Part shown: positions 54,600-64,000 of the stretch, one piece after another
Position numbering within the stretch: position 1 is the stretch's first letter
Layout: each line of letters starts with the position of its first letter
Source of the DNA: Blastobasis lacticolella
Lineage: Eukaryota; Arthropoda; Insecta; Lepidoptera; Blastobasidae
Direction of reading: 5' to 3'
NCBI GenBank assembly: GCA_905147135.1
Contig: LR990042.1
Coordinates: forward strand, 11,523,545-11,587,544
DNA length: 64,000 bases
Made by a program: the position numbers and the translations under genes
Notes under the pieces: generated by a model
The model's database searches: none
What the model was told of the DNA's origin: nothing
Seen by the model: only the letters and a program-made list of their open reading frames with translations

Positions 54600-55640
54600 A
54601 ATTTCTAGACAGAAATCACATCGCCAGGTTGTTCCTAAGAAGAAGAACATACGAAGGTATTGTGTCTATAGATAACGGTAATCTCTACTCGCTTGCGTCC
54701 TCTCTCGGGTGCGAGACGGCAACATCGTCTAACCCTCGTTTTTACTTAACTCGAATTAAGCATTTCCTAAGTATGAATCTCATCTTAGTAAGCTCTCATC
54801 TTTAGGAATGGCCTTAGTCTAGCTCTAGAAACGATTTATCTATGGATTCGCGTTATAATTTTGATAAACTTTAGAGTGCCACCGACTTATTTGTGGCACT
54901 CTAAATACCGGTGACGGCGTCGCTGTTGTTGACAACTAAGTGACATTTCAAAATGGCAACACTTAGTTCCAGTTTTGGCCACCGTCAGATAAGGTTACTG
55001 TGGGAAACAGAACGCAACTGCCGTTTTAGGCGGTGCTAGGGACAAAGCACCGCCCAATCCACTTCCTAACTTTAAACGTGTCCTAACGGCGATAGTAATT
55101 TCATAGCGATTGGTGCAACGTATTTTCATCTTAAGCAATTCCCGATTTTCGAATCCTATATTTTGTGAAAACGGGCATTAGTTGCCTATCAGGGATCCTT
55201 TCAGCGATTGGTATAGCTATAGCTTATGTCAGCGGTTCGAAACGAAGAGACGAAGTAAATAATGTCTATAATGAAAGCAATCGAGTAGCGATAGGCTCCC
55301 TGGTCACACTCAATTTTTTGTCACTACATGTTATAAAACAAAGTCTCACGCCACGCTACGTCTGGCACTGTCTGTTCGTAATAAACTTAAAAACTATTTA
55401 ACGGATTTTCATGCGATTTTCTCTAATAGCCACTGATTTATGAAGAAGGTTTAGCTTTATACATGCATATTATAATAACACCGGGAAAACCTGTGCGTAG
55501 CTGGGGCGAATGCACGGCGCGCGAACTGTTTGGTGCGCCACGAACGCGCAACTCACGCAATGCTTACAAAGTGCGCATGAGCAGATCGCGCACATACAAT
55601 GCCACAGACTTATCTAATTTTATCATTTATTGACTCGGAT
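54600..55640. other. Intergenic DNA with short palindromes
   Basis: Includes the hairpin tttagagtgccac...gtggcactctaaa at 54870-54907, and a GC-richer part at 54940-55100. No gene recognised. Sequences at 55505-55560 and 56025-56070 are loosely inverse (gcgaatgc with gcgc), which may mark a decayed element. Confidence 0.4.
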
Positions 55641-55990
55641 CAAGCCTGGACCCTGGTCAGGCCTTGACCGTGTTCTAAGACCAATACTTTCAGAGTTATA
55701 ATGGTTTTAAGTTTGACAGTTGTCACCCGAAATGAAAATCTCGACGGTTACTATCATTTCTCTTATAGGAACTGGTGTTTTAGGACAAATAGTTTCCGAG
55801 TAGCAGGATTATTACTCGTGGCTAGACCCTAGTCAAGCCCCAGGTCAAACAGAGTAAATAAACCCGGGTTATGCCTAGACTCTGGTCAAGCCCCGGGTTA
55901 AACTGAGCCAAATCTTATCCCAGGCCAAGCCTGGATTCTGATCAAGCCAGGTCAAGAATCGCTGACCCGGGTCAAGCCTTGACGCTGGAG
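55640..55990. repeat. Degenerate GGTCAAGCC-type repeat array
   Basis: The words ggtcaagcc, tagactctggtc and cccgggt recur about ten times in 350 bp with irregular spacing. It resembles a worn minisatellite. Confidence 0.6.
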
Positions 55991-57189
55991 TTTTGTTATG
56001 TCACATCGGCTTCTTCTTGTAAGGCAAACGCCTTGTGCGCCCGGCGCATTCGCGGCGCGTATCCGAGATTTAGACGCTCACGCTAAAACATCACAGCATC
56101 GATCGCAAAATAAAAAAATAACTTAATTATAACGTGCATTGGATGTATCATGATTCGCAGTAGTGTACCTTCGTCCACGCGTGATTCGATGTAACGTGCA
56201 TTTGATTAAACGAAATTCGATGTAACGAATTCGACGTCTACAACACACTCGCTGATAAGATTAGTATTTTGTTTGTAACATAGGTAATTTCTTTGAATTT
56301 CCATCCATTTTTCTCTACTATTCCTTAGCAGTAGTCCGCGCCCAAGGGAGATGGCAAAGCTGAGTAATAAATGTTGCTGGTCGAGTTTCCTTCGTGGAGC
56401 CTACGGTAGCGGATGTTGATTCAAACATAGTTTATTCACGACCACTATCTGCGGAATATCACCGCTCGGACCTCGAGAGGGATGGTCCATTATAAGCTAA
56501 ATAAACCTGCGTTTGCCAGAAGCCTCGATTGTTTCCCCTTGTTTCTAGGTACCTAATAAAATGTAAATGAACATTACGCGCGGACGCTAAGATTTATTTA
56601 CTTGATTTGAATTGCTGTGGTACAAAGAAAAAATGTAATTTAGGTACTCAATTGTCGAACATTACTTCACTACTTTTACACCCATGGAGCATTGGTGGCC
56701 TCGTCTCGTAACCGGGAGGTTTCGAGTCCGACTTAGTAATCGGACAAACCGCCATGTAGTCTCTTTTCTCTTTTGAGACTATAATGTGGTTGAAAAGCGA
56801 AACTGTATGACTTATTTTTTACTTATCGAACCCATACAAGAGGATATGTAAGTATTATTGCTACGAAAAGTCGATGTTTGGTTGGGTCAATAAAATTAAA
56901 CATATTTTTTGTGCCAGGTTGTGCACGGGCAGACCAACGTTGTGTAAAAATACAAAGTAAAAATTTTCTTGTGCTCTATGACGTAGGATAACTAGGAAGG
57001 AGGAGGTTCTATGTTCGACTATATTATCATAATATTTTTTTGTGTTTTCATATCTACCGTTTTTTCCTGCAATTGTGTACAAATTTTTAAATTTCTGTTT
57101 TTACTTGAAAGGATATACTCCTGAGGTGGTCCCATTTTCATTAGGTCAGGATCTGATGATGAAAACCCTGTAGAATCGAGGACAATCCT
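55991..57189. other. Intergenic DNA; one tRNA-like scrap
   Basis: At 56687-56745 gcattggtggcctcg and ggtttcgagtccgac resemble A and B boxes of a tRNA-derived SINE head with the anticodon arm shortened. No other feature seen. Confidence 0.35.
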
Positions 57190-57265
57190 CGAAAACTGTA
57201 AGCGTTTGATTTTGTAGGCCCTCGCGCGCGAAAGCACAACCGGAATATTACGTCCAAGATGACCC
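57190..57265 (+). repeat. tRNA-derived SINE, 3' end only
   Basis: ccctcgcgcgcgaaagcaca accggaatatta-type end of the family at 33451-33790. Confidence 0.6.
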
Positions 57266-58220
57266 ATTAAATTCATTCCATGTACCCATGTACCTTCCAT
57301 GTAGCTTCATAAATAAATATCTGCTCGCTGTCGCATTTTATAATCCGAATGAAAATGTCTACTACACATAATTTACTTTTTACTGATAGAAACTACTATG
57401 TATTTAAGACATGTCAAGACTGAGCGGAAGCGATAGTAGGGAGGTTTTCCATTTTTTAAAGTATACAAGAACGTCTTCGACGACGAGATTAGTAAGCTAA
57501 ATCAAAATTAGGAATTACATCCCTGTACAACGTACTTCAATACTATATTATTTGTTTGGACTTGTAGAGATGATAAGAGATATAAGGGAGTGGATGGAGG
57601 TATTGGAATGGGAAACCGTAACAGCGTCAAATCATCATAATGTACTCGATGATATTGCAAAGAACGGTTAAGTCTCAAGAGTATCCAACGTCTGACGTGA
57701 ACGTCAATGAAGCAATGTGGTCTCTGCCAACCCCTAAAATAGGCAGCTCATCATACGAACTTTAGAAATTCGCGTAATAATAAGTACGCATGCGAAAAGA
57801 CGGATCATGGATTAGACGGATCAATAAAAACTGGCACGGTGTTAACTTAATGAGGGTTTAATTCACAATTTGTCAAATAACACGCTAACAATTATACTAT
57901 AGCAACTAGCGACATCTACGAAATGATTAAACAACTTTTTTTTTTCACCTGATGATTTTAACACATAATAGATAATAACGTTATTGGTTACATATTTGCC
58001 CATAGATGACGTTGTTCGTAACAGCATGTTTATCACCTACACTAGAAATGTAATCGATACAAGGATGTGAAAACTGTAAAAAAATTACCACTTTTTTGGT
58101 ACTTTTTTTTGCGCTGCATGTGCAACATTATGCTGAGGAGGGTCCATATACGTCCATATGCCCACGAAAAATGCCACTGGAAGTCCCGTGTTTTCTGTAC
58201 CGTTCTTTTTTGTGTTAATT
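57266..58220. other. AT-rich intergenic DNA
   Basis: No gene or repeat recognised. Confidence 0.4.
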
Positions 58221-59217
58221 TAAAGTTGGAACTGAAATTAAAGATCAAAAATATAAACACAACTGTCAATGTCAAAGAGACTATTCCGGAGTATAAAACC
58301 TTTTTTATCGAATGTATTTATTTACCAAATGGTTATGCATCTTATACACACTTTTCAGTGTGCGTTAAGGTGTGTCCATGTCCAAACATAGAGCGGCACG
58401 TGCGCGGTAGCAACACGCGGCATGTCCAGGAAACAATTCTGCCGCGCTCTAGTTAGGACTATCGACGAATGTTTGCGCGGCAATATTGCGCGGCACTTGC
58501 GAGACACGCCGCGCATTTGAATTCAGTCTGAACCAAAAGTACAATGAAGGCGGTCAGTGTTTTGGAAGAGTGTCCTTGGAAGAGTTTGAACAGTTACATA
58601 GCCCACAACTATGAGCCATATATTTCAATCAATCTAATTGATGTTTCATTGTCCATTTTTGAGAAGCGCAAACACGTCCAGACAGGATTACGGACGAACG
58701 ATAACTGCCTGTGCAAACACAGCGCGGCACGCCGCGCGCGGCAGCCGCGCACACTTGCCGCTCAACGCAACGTTCGCGCGCGGCTGTTGTCCAAACAAAG
58801 CGCGGCACGCCGCGCGCGGCAGCCGCGCACACTTGCCGCTCTATGTTTGGACACACCTTTACAGTGGCTGGTAAAACCTTCGAAAACGAAACAAATCATA
58901 TTACCCCCATTTATTCAATTTATAAAAAACTTAAGTAAATATCTTGGAAACTATTAGTCCTAGAACACTAGTTAGAAAACTCCGATATTAGAAATAAGTG
59001 CCCGACATTTTGAATCTTGTATTATTTTATGTATTTTTTTTCTCAACGTCGGTCAATTCCTTATCTACTTTCTGAGCCTTTGAAATAATGTACTGTAACA
59101 ACGAACCAAATGTTTAGAATTTCGCATCATTACCAGTGGCACCATATGGGTTATTTTTTTTTATAGTGGCTACCCATTTGTTTACATTTTTGATCTTTAA
59201 TTTGATCTCATACTTTA
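58221..59217. mobile_element. Terminal-repeat element X, copy 2
   Basis: Opposite-orientation relative of 43105-43773, with ends taaagttggaactgaaatta and tttgatctcatacttta. It is longer because it contains the MITE at 58368-58858. Comparison of the two copies gives the empty site. Confidence 0.7.
58368..58858. mobile_element. GC-rich Harbinger-like MITE
   Basis: The ends AGGTGTGTCC and GGACACACCT are extended inward by similarity (aaacatagagcggcac). TTA is duplicated on both sides (58365-58367, 58859-58861), and the insert is absent from element X copy 1. The right half contains two direct copies of a roughly 47-bp GC-rich unit (gcgcggcacgccgcgcgcgg at about 58722 and 58799). TTA duplication suggests PIF/Harbinger. 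A 137-codon open frame over its right half is largely repeat-encoded R/A-rich sequence and not a credible gene. Confidence 0.8.
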
Positions 59218-59849
59218 ATTGTATTGTAAATTATCATATCGTGGAGTCCTTTGTGATTAATGTTTTCTTTCTTTCTTTTTGAGTACATTGCACAGGGACA
59301 AAATTTGATCAAAATTGCAAAATATATAAAACCCCCCTTTTTCCGTCGGGGGTTAAACACTTACTGATTCGCTCTCTACTGTTATGTTGTGGTGTGGTGA
59401 GCCATTAACAGGTGAGACTAAGCTAAATATTCATATTAATCTTTTAATATTAACAACTAACAATTCTGCATTCTGGGTACATGTACCTACTTGATTATGC
59501 AATAAAACTAAACTACTGAATTACATTCCCGCAAGGCAGCGATTTGGATCCCATTTTCTATTTGTAACTGCGTTTTTATTTTTATTCTTTTATATTTTTC
59601 ATTAGATAGATATTTAGGTTTCTTTTGTAACATAATTTTAGTTATCGATTAATTTAAATGTAATAACTATGTTACTATACTAATGCTACTAACTTTATAT
59701 AATATTTAACTTAGCTGCTAAATATATAAATAAAACCAGAACTTACAACATCCTAAATATACACCCGTCGGTCAAAACTATACCTTCATAAGGGTTTCCA
59801 AGTCCTTGGTCGGAACAAGTGCCACGAAAGAGTTGAAATGCAATAATAA
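59218..59849. other. AT-rich intergenic DNA
   Basis: Includes aacccccc...gtcgggggtt (59333-59356), a short inverted C/G motif. Nothing else recognised. Confidence 0.4.
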
Positions 59850-60112
59850 CTTTATCATCACAGCCCATAACAGTCCACTCCAGGACTTTGGGCCTCTCCC
59901 ACAAAAGGGGAGGTTATTGCCATAATCTCCGCGCTTGGCAGGCGGGTTGGAGATCGCAGTGTTGCAAACATAACAATGGAAAACGCTGCTGCCCATTTTC
60001 CAGTTTACGGAGGATCTAGATCTTTTATCTCTAAACATTAGTCGCCTTGTACGACACCCACGTGTGTAAGGGGTTGGTACTATTCTACTCTACCAGACAC
60101 CACACGGCTGAT
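59850..60112 (-). repeat. SINE with RTE-type tail, copy D
   Basis: Same family as 53414-53719 in reverse orientation. Shared blocks are ggttattgccataatctcc, ggcgggttggagatcgcag and cgccttgtacgacaccca. Confidence 0.8.
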
Positions 60113-60721
60113 AACTTACAAAATTAAAAATAAAACTTGGAGGCTATATTATTTTTAAAATTAAAATTTCACTGAAAATTTTTTAATTTTTTATGTTAAT
60201 TAAAACAATACTGGTGGTAAATGACGAGTTGAAGCGCTCTCTCAGATAATTCAACTTGGAGAATGAACGATGCACTAAATTATATTCTATCTAATATTAA
60301 GCGGCTTTTAAGCCTAAAACAAAAAAAAAACAAAAACTGGATGATACTAGGTAAACCTAGTATCACAAATTAGGCCATTTTTATGTTTTACCAAGTCCCA
60401 AAGCTTGAATAAAAATTGTTCTTCCAAATTTAAAAACCTACCATATTTTTATTCCAATCCTTTAGGTTATGCGCCGTACATCACATGGTAAAATTATAAA
60501 TATTACAGTATGTGGCTAAAGCTACAAAGGTCGTTATTGTTAAAGTGGAAATACACTTCAGATTTTATATTGTAGGTACCTACTAAATAGCCAGCAAGAC
60601 AAAAATCAGAAAAAAGTATTCCAACGATGTCAATACCAATACGCATCGAAGGCCCATTGAGCCCTTGGCACTCTCGATATGCGCGCAACAATTGAATCTG
60701 GGATCGCCAAATCAAAAGGCT
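60113..60721. other. AT-rich intergenic DNA
   Basis: A short inverted motif (ctaggtaaacctag, 60346-60361) is present. No gene recognised. Confidence 0.4.
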
Positions 60722-60846
60722 TTAAACGCCGATCAGCCGTACATGGACGCCGTATAATAATCCTGCAATGGCCGTTACAATGTCAGTGGAGTAATTGAAA
60801 TCCATGAACAGAACAGTCCCTAGTCCCGTACATATGAGAGTTCCCG
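60722..60846 (-). CDS. Possible terminal exon of an unknown membrane protein
   Basis: A strong acceptor (tgtgtttttccattcag) precedes 60846, and a frame then stays open to TAA at 60722: G-T-L-I-C-T-G-L-G-T-V-L-F, M-D-F-N-Y-S, I-V-T-A-I-A-G-L-L-Y-G-V. Two hydrophobic stretches suggest membrane segments. I do not recognise the family and see no upstream exon, so it may be chance or a pseudogene fragment. A GT at the V-H-V position offers an alternative donor. Confidence 0.22.
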
Positions 60847-61771
60847 CTGAATGGAAAAACACAATGGCACCAGTACAATGGGGCAATCGCCGGTCTTAAA
60901 CGATCCAGGCAGAATGGAAATTTTAGTGCCCACGGTCCCATTGCCTCACTCCACTTGCGCTACAGGATTGAAACACCTTTAGTTTGTAGGAAGTGGATTG
61001 TGCGCCGTAAGTAGGTACACTAAATAATAATAGTAGTAGTAAGTAATGTTTAATTAACCTTCTAATTATAATTACGTACACCTAACCGCATTTGCTCATA
61101 TGTGTTCCTTGTTATTGTAAGTGAATGATATTTCATTAGTCAATAAAGTGTTAATCTATCTAAAATAATATAATCTTTCGCTAGACGGCTTCAATACGTT
61201 GATATTTCTGATACACTGGTGTTTCAACGATGAAATAATAAAAATGGAGTCACATGCGTTGTAACCTATACTTCGACAAATAAATAAAAATAAATGCTGT
61301 TCTTATTTCCGCCTCATAGCATGTTATAATGCGGGGAGGCGGTATATATATCGTACTAGTAAATCTCTGGAAGCCAGGCTTAGATTAGAAGACGTTATTG
61401 GCCATAGATCTTTCTGACCCCGGGACGCCGCCTCGAGTTTGAAAAACTACCGAAGTAGGTATCTAGTGTTTATATAGGCCATAAGTAGTATTATAGCATT
61501 ATATACGTACTTCTGTAGGCTGAATTTCGGCAGTTTTCGATTATCTAATCAAATATTTTACAATAAGATGGGTGTATGGTATGGCCACGACACAGCAGAC
61601 CAGCAAATTAAGTGAGGCCTGGCCATAGTGGCCATGCTACCTCGGTACAGCTCAGAAAAAAAGAGGCCTTCCCAAGACCTTCCCTTCACCACCAAGGATG
61701 CTTAATTAGACGTTCTAAATACTTTTGGATGCTTCTATTTATATATATTTTTATAATTTTTATATAAATTT
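60847..61771. other. Intergenic DNA, nothing recognised
   Basis: AT-rich apart from 60850-60980, which has ordinary GC content and may belong with the possible exon next to it. Confidence 0.4.
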
Positions 61772-62123
61772 TATAAGAGAGGTAGGGCATAGCGGGCTTA
61801 TCTCGTTCGAATTGGAGCCGCTCGACTGGGGAAGTACCTCCACCTTACAGAATATCGCAGCTAAATAATACTCTTTTAAATAGTATTGTGTTTCTGCCGG
61901 TGAGTAAGGTTTCCAGTGCTCTATGGGGTGGGGATTTGGGGAACCGTGGCTTTGGCAGTGGAGTGGCATTTGCTTTTTGCTGCCAGAGCAACGTGTTATA
62001 GAGGTTAGCAACGCATTAGCGTAACTCTTGGTGTTGCTAATGTCTATAGGCAGTGGTGACCACTTTCCATCAGGTGGCCCGCTTGCCTGTTTGCCTACCG
62101 TATGACATAAAAAAAAAAAAAAA
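61772..62123 (+). repeat. Poly(A)-tailed retroposon, copy 3
   Basis: Plus-strand copy of the family at 40403-40763, from gagaggtagggcatagcgg to the A-run at 62108-62122, followed by AATAATAATAA. An ACAC-rich microsatellite follows at 62160-62185. Confidence 0.8.
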
Positions 62124-62532
62124 TAATAATAACTACATACACACATATCTATTCACCCACTCACACACACACAAACACACACATACATGCTCATGCTCGA
62201 CTATAGCACATATCCCACTGACATACATGTCTACTCACGCAATGTTATTAGCTAAATGGCATTTTATGACGACACTATCGAACACTGTTTCTTAAGATAC
62301 AGGATTTATTCCTAGTTTAGGAGACAGGGTTGTAAATTTTTGCCATACTCCTGTCACTTTGTAAACCTATATTATCTTATCAAAATGTTATCTATTGTCC
62401 GTGTCAATAAATTCATTTTTATTATTATTATTTTATTAATTTATTGTGTTATTCTTCATACTTACATAATTATTCATTCAAATGCATTTTCTCTTTGTGT
62501 TATCAAATATACATTTTCATTTTTATTTTCAT
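62124..62532. other. Microsatellite and AT-rich DNA
   Basis: CA-rich simple sequence at 62135-62190 and TTATT-rich sequence at 62415-62445. No gene. Confidence 0.45.
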
Positions 62533-62966
62533 CTTCGCGGCAATATCCCGGTCGTGCCTACGCGCGTGAGGGCCAGGGGTCAACCATTATCCAGGATTTG
62601 ACAGATCAGGTAATTATTTACAGTGTAGCGACTGCCATATCAACTCTGTGACCCTGATAACAGGGTAATCAGATCAGATTTTATTATGGTAACGAATGTG
62701 CAGGTTTCATCACGATGTTTTCCCTCACCGTAAGAGCATCGGTTAGTACTACTCAACTCAACTAATGTACATAACTCAGAAAAGAGTCATTGGTACATGA
62801 CCACAGCGGTATTCGAACCGGGTATCTCTCCATAAGAGTATCGTTAGTGTTCCACTAATATACATAACTCAGAAAAAATCTTTGAATCATGCTTGGACTA
62901 GGGATCGAACTCGGTACATCACTCTTACGTATCGTATCTGCTAGCTATTCGGCCACCGAGGCTCTT
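62533..62966 (-). repeat. tRNA-derived SINE with duplicated head
   Basis: Reverse-oriented SINE of the 33451 family. The stretch aagagcatcggttagt...aactcagaaaa occurs twice (62725-62780 and 62832-62878), so one partial copy follows another. The outer head (agcctcggtggccgaatag...gttcgatccctag on the minus strand) has recognisable A and B boxes. Confidence 0.75.
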
Positions 62967-63492
62967 AGAAATTTTATAAATAACTGGTCATTATTACTTC
63001 CTTTACAAAGAAAATAAATCAGTTAAAATACTCAATGGAAACCTAGTCAAATTACATAATGACTTAGCCGCGCGCATGACAAAATAGTTCGTTAAATATG
63101 CAAAGAAGCCTCTAGGGAGGCGTTCCACTAAGCTTTGAAGCCACGCGTTTAGACATTATGAATTCATAACTAAACTAACGTGTGTATTTGTTGTTATTCC
63201 ATTTGCGCAATATTTACCAGGCAGCAATAGATGTTTCAGTAGATACAATACTTGTGACTTAAAGATTTATGTGTACATTCGGAATTTTATGTCAGTGTTA
63301 TACATTTTCAAAATTTTAGATTCAGTTCAGACCGTGACCAGATTTTCAGTATAATAATAATAAGCCACAATGCCGAATAGTGCGTAAATTTCTTTCTGGT
63401 GACCCAGAAAGTACGGGATCCTAATTTATTTTTTCAAGTGATACTTGGTCAGTGACCCGTATCATCTGGTTAAAATACCCCTAGTCATATGC
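62967..63492. other. AT-rich intergenic DNA
   Basis: No gene or repeat recognised. Confidence 0.4.
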
Positions 63493-63650
63493 TTGGACAA
63501 ATTCACACAGCGCTCTAGCCCCAAAGTAAGCAAAGCTTGTGTTATGGGTGTTAGATAACTGATAAATACTTATGTAGTTATTATTTAAATACATACTTAT
63601 TATACATACTTAACTACTAACCTATTATATTATATTAACCAACTGAACCA
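63493..63650 (-). repeat. tRNA-Gly-like SINE, body and degraded head
   Basis: The body matches 4402-4640 (gacaaattcacacagcgc; agcaaagcttgtgttatgg). The head side near 63640 is badly degraded (ccattaaggtcg). Confidence 0.7.
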
Positions 63651-63850
63651 TTAAGGTCGAACTGAATCTCTCCAGAGACTAAGTTAAAGGCCTTCTGCAT
63701 GTCCAGAAACAGAAATTGCGATTTGTGTTATTTGATCTGCATCCTTCTAAGATAATTCTCAATGCCAATACGGGGTCCATGGTCCCTTACACTGGCCGAA
63801 ATCTTTACTGACACTCCGAAACTCGTGACCCTCAGCAAATAACTGTCTTA
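63651..63850 (-). mobile_element. LINE RT fragment
   Basis: The minus strand codes F-L-F-L-D-M-Q-K-A-F-N-L-V, which corresponds to the D-F-x-K-A-F-D block of a CR1-like reverse transcriptase, next to a SINE of the same family that interrupts the LINE at 3677-4920. A TAAAA repeat follows at about 63868-63890. Confidence 0.55.
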
Positions 63851-64000
63851 ATCATTGGCGTGGATTTAAAAATAAAAATAAAATAAAATAAAACCAATTT
63901 ATTTCAGACAATGTCCTTATTAGTGTTAGTAAAACATTCTTGACTTACAAACTACATTAGTAAATCCAATTTATAACTAAAATTAAAATGTCAATATTTA

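Noticed and set aside
58544..58957. 137-codon frame as a gene
   Set aside because: Half of it is encoded by a GC-rich direct repeat and it crosses the end of a MITE.
59333..59356. Hairpin resembling a transcription terminator
   Set aside because: Intrinsic terminators of the bacterial type are not expected in an insect nuclear genome, and no transcript ends here as far as can be seen.

Overview
The window looks like a transposon-dense intergenic stretch of an insect nuclear genome, most probably a moth or butterfly. Support for this: it is AT-rich; it carries tRNA-headed SINEs; several retroposon tails end in TGATGATGATG after a CAGCAGTGG-type motif; one Helitron starts TCTACACTAATATT and ends CTAGT; and the only host gene I can build is a multi-exon odorant receptor (7tm_6 family). 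Almost everything else is mobile DNA in various stages of decay. No rRNA gene, bona fide tRNA gene or CRISPR array is visible.

Layout. Bases 1-4936 and 23731-32552 are two direct copies of one segment, each with its own later insertions (copy 1: a CR1-like LINE that itself holds a tRNA-Gly-type SINE, and a 98-bp retroposon; copy 2: an internally deleted mariner and a complete 4.26-kb LTR retrotransposon). Bases 5341-5539 hold an orphan, frameshifted first exon of an odorant receptor. Bases 6120-15960 are LINE fragments (RTE-, jockey- and CR1-like), one split by an 857-bp DNA transposon with 4-bp TATA duplications. From 23021 down to 14285, on the minus strand, runs the odorant receptor gene, with five well-defined exons in consistent splice phase, a doubtful sixth, and a strong exon coding the region of the last membrane segment. 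Bases 32650-39990 are a four-deep nest: an RTE-like LINE tail was hit by a Mutator-like element (MULE) with long inverted arms, which was hit by a hAT element, which was hit by a 5'-truncated RTE LINE whose reading frame is still open. Further right are a Helitron (41948-42628), a nearly complete LOA-like LINE (46868 to about 52363), repeated SINEs, foldback elements, a Harbinger-like MITE inside another terminal-repeat element (58221-59217), and possible but weak host exons near 54.4 kb and 60.7 kb.

Most notable observations. (1) The LTR retrotransposon lacks a tRNA-type primer site: the 14 bases starting 2 nt after its 5' LTR are an exact reverse complement of LTR bases 28042-28055, which lie about 30 nt below a TATA-like box and contain AATAAA. 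This is the arrangement expected for Tf1-like self-priming. (2) The MULE carries a SINE at mirror positions in both arms and tandem 18-bp repeats at its tips. (3) Several insertions can be ordered in time from exact target-site duplications. How the genes work together: apart from the odorant receptor no host pathway is visible; the story here is of transposons inserting into one another.
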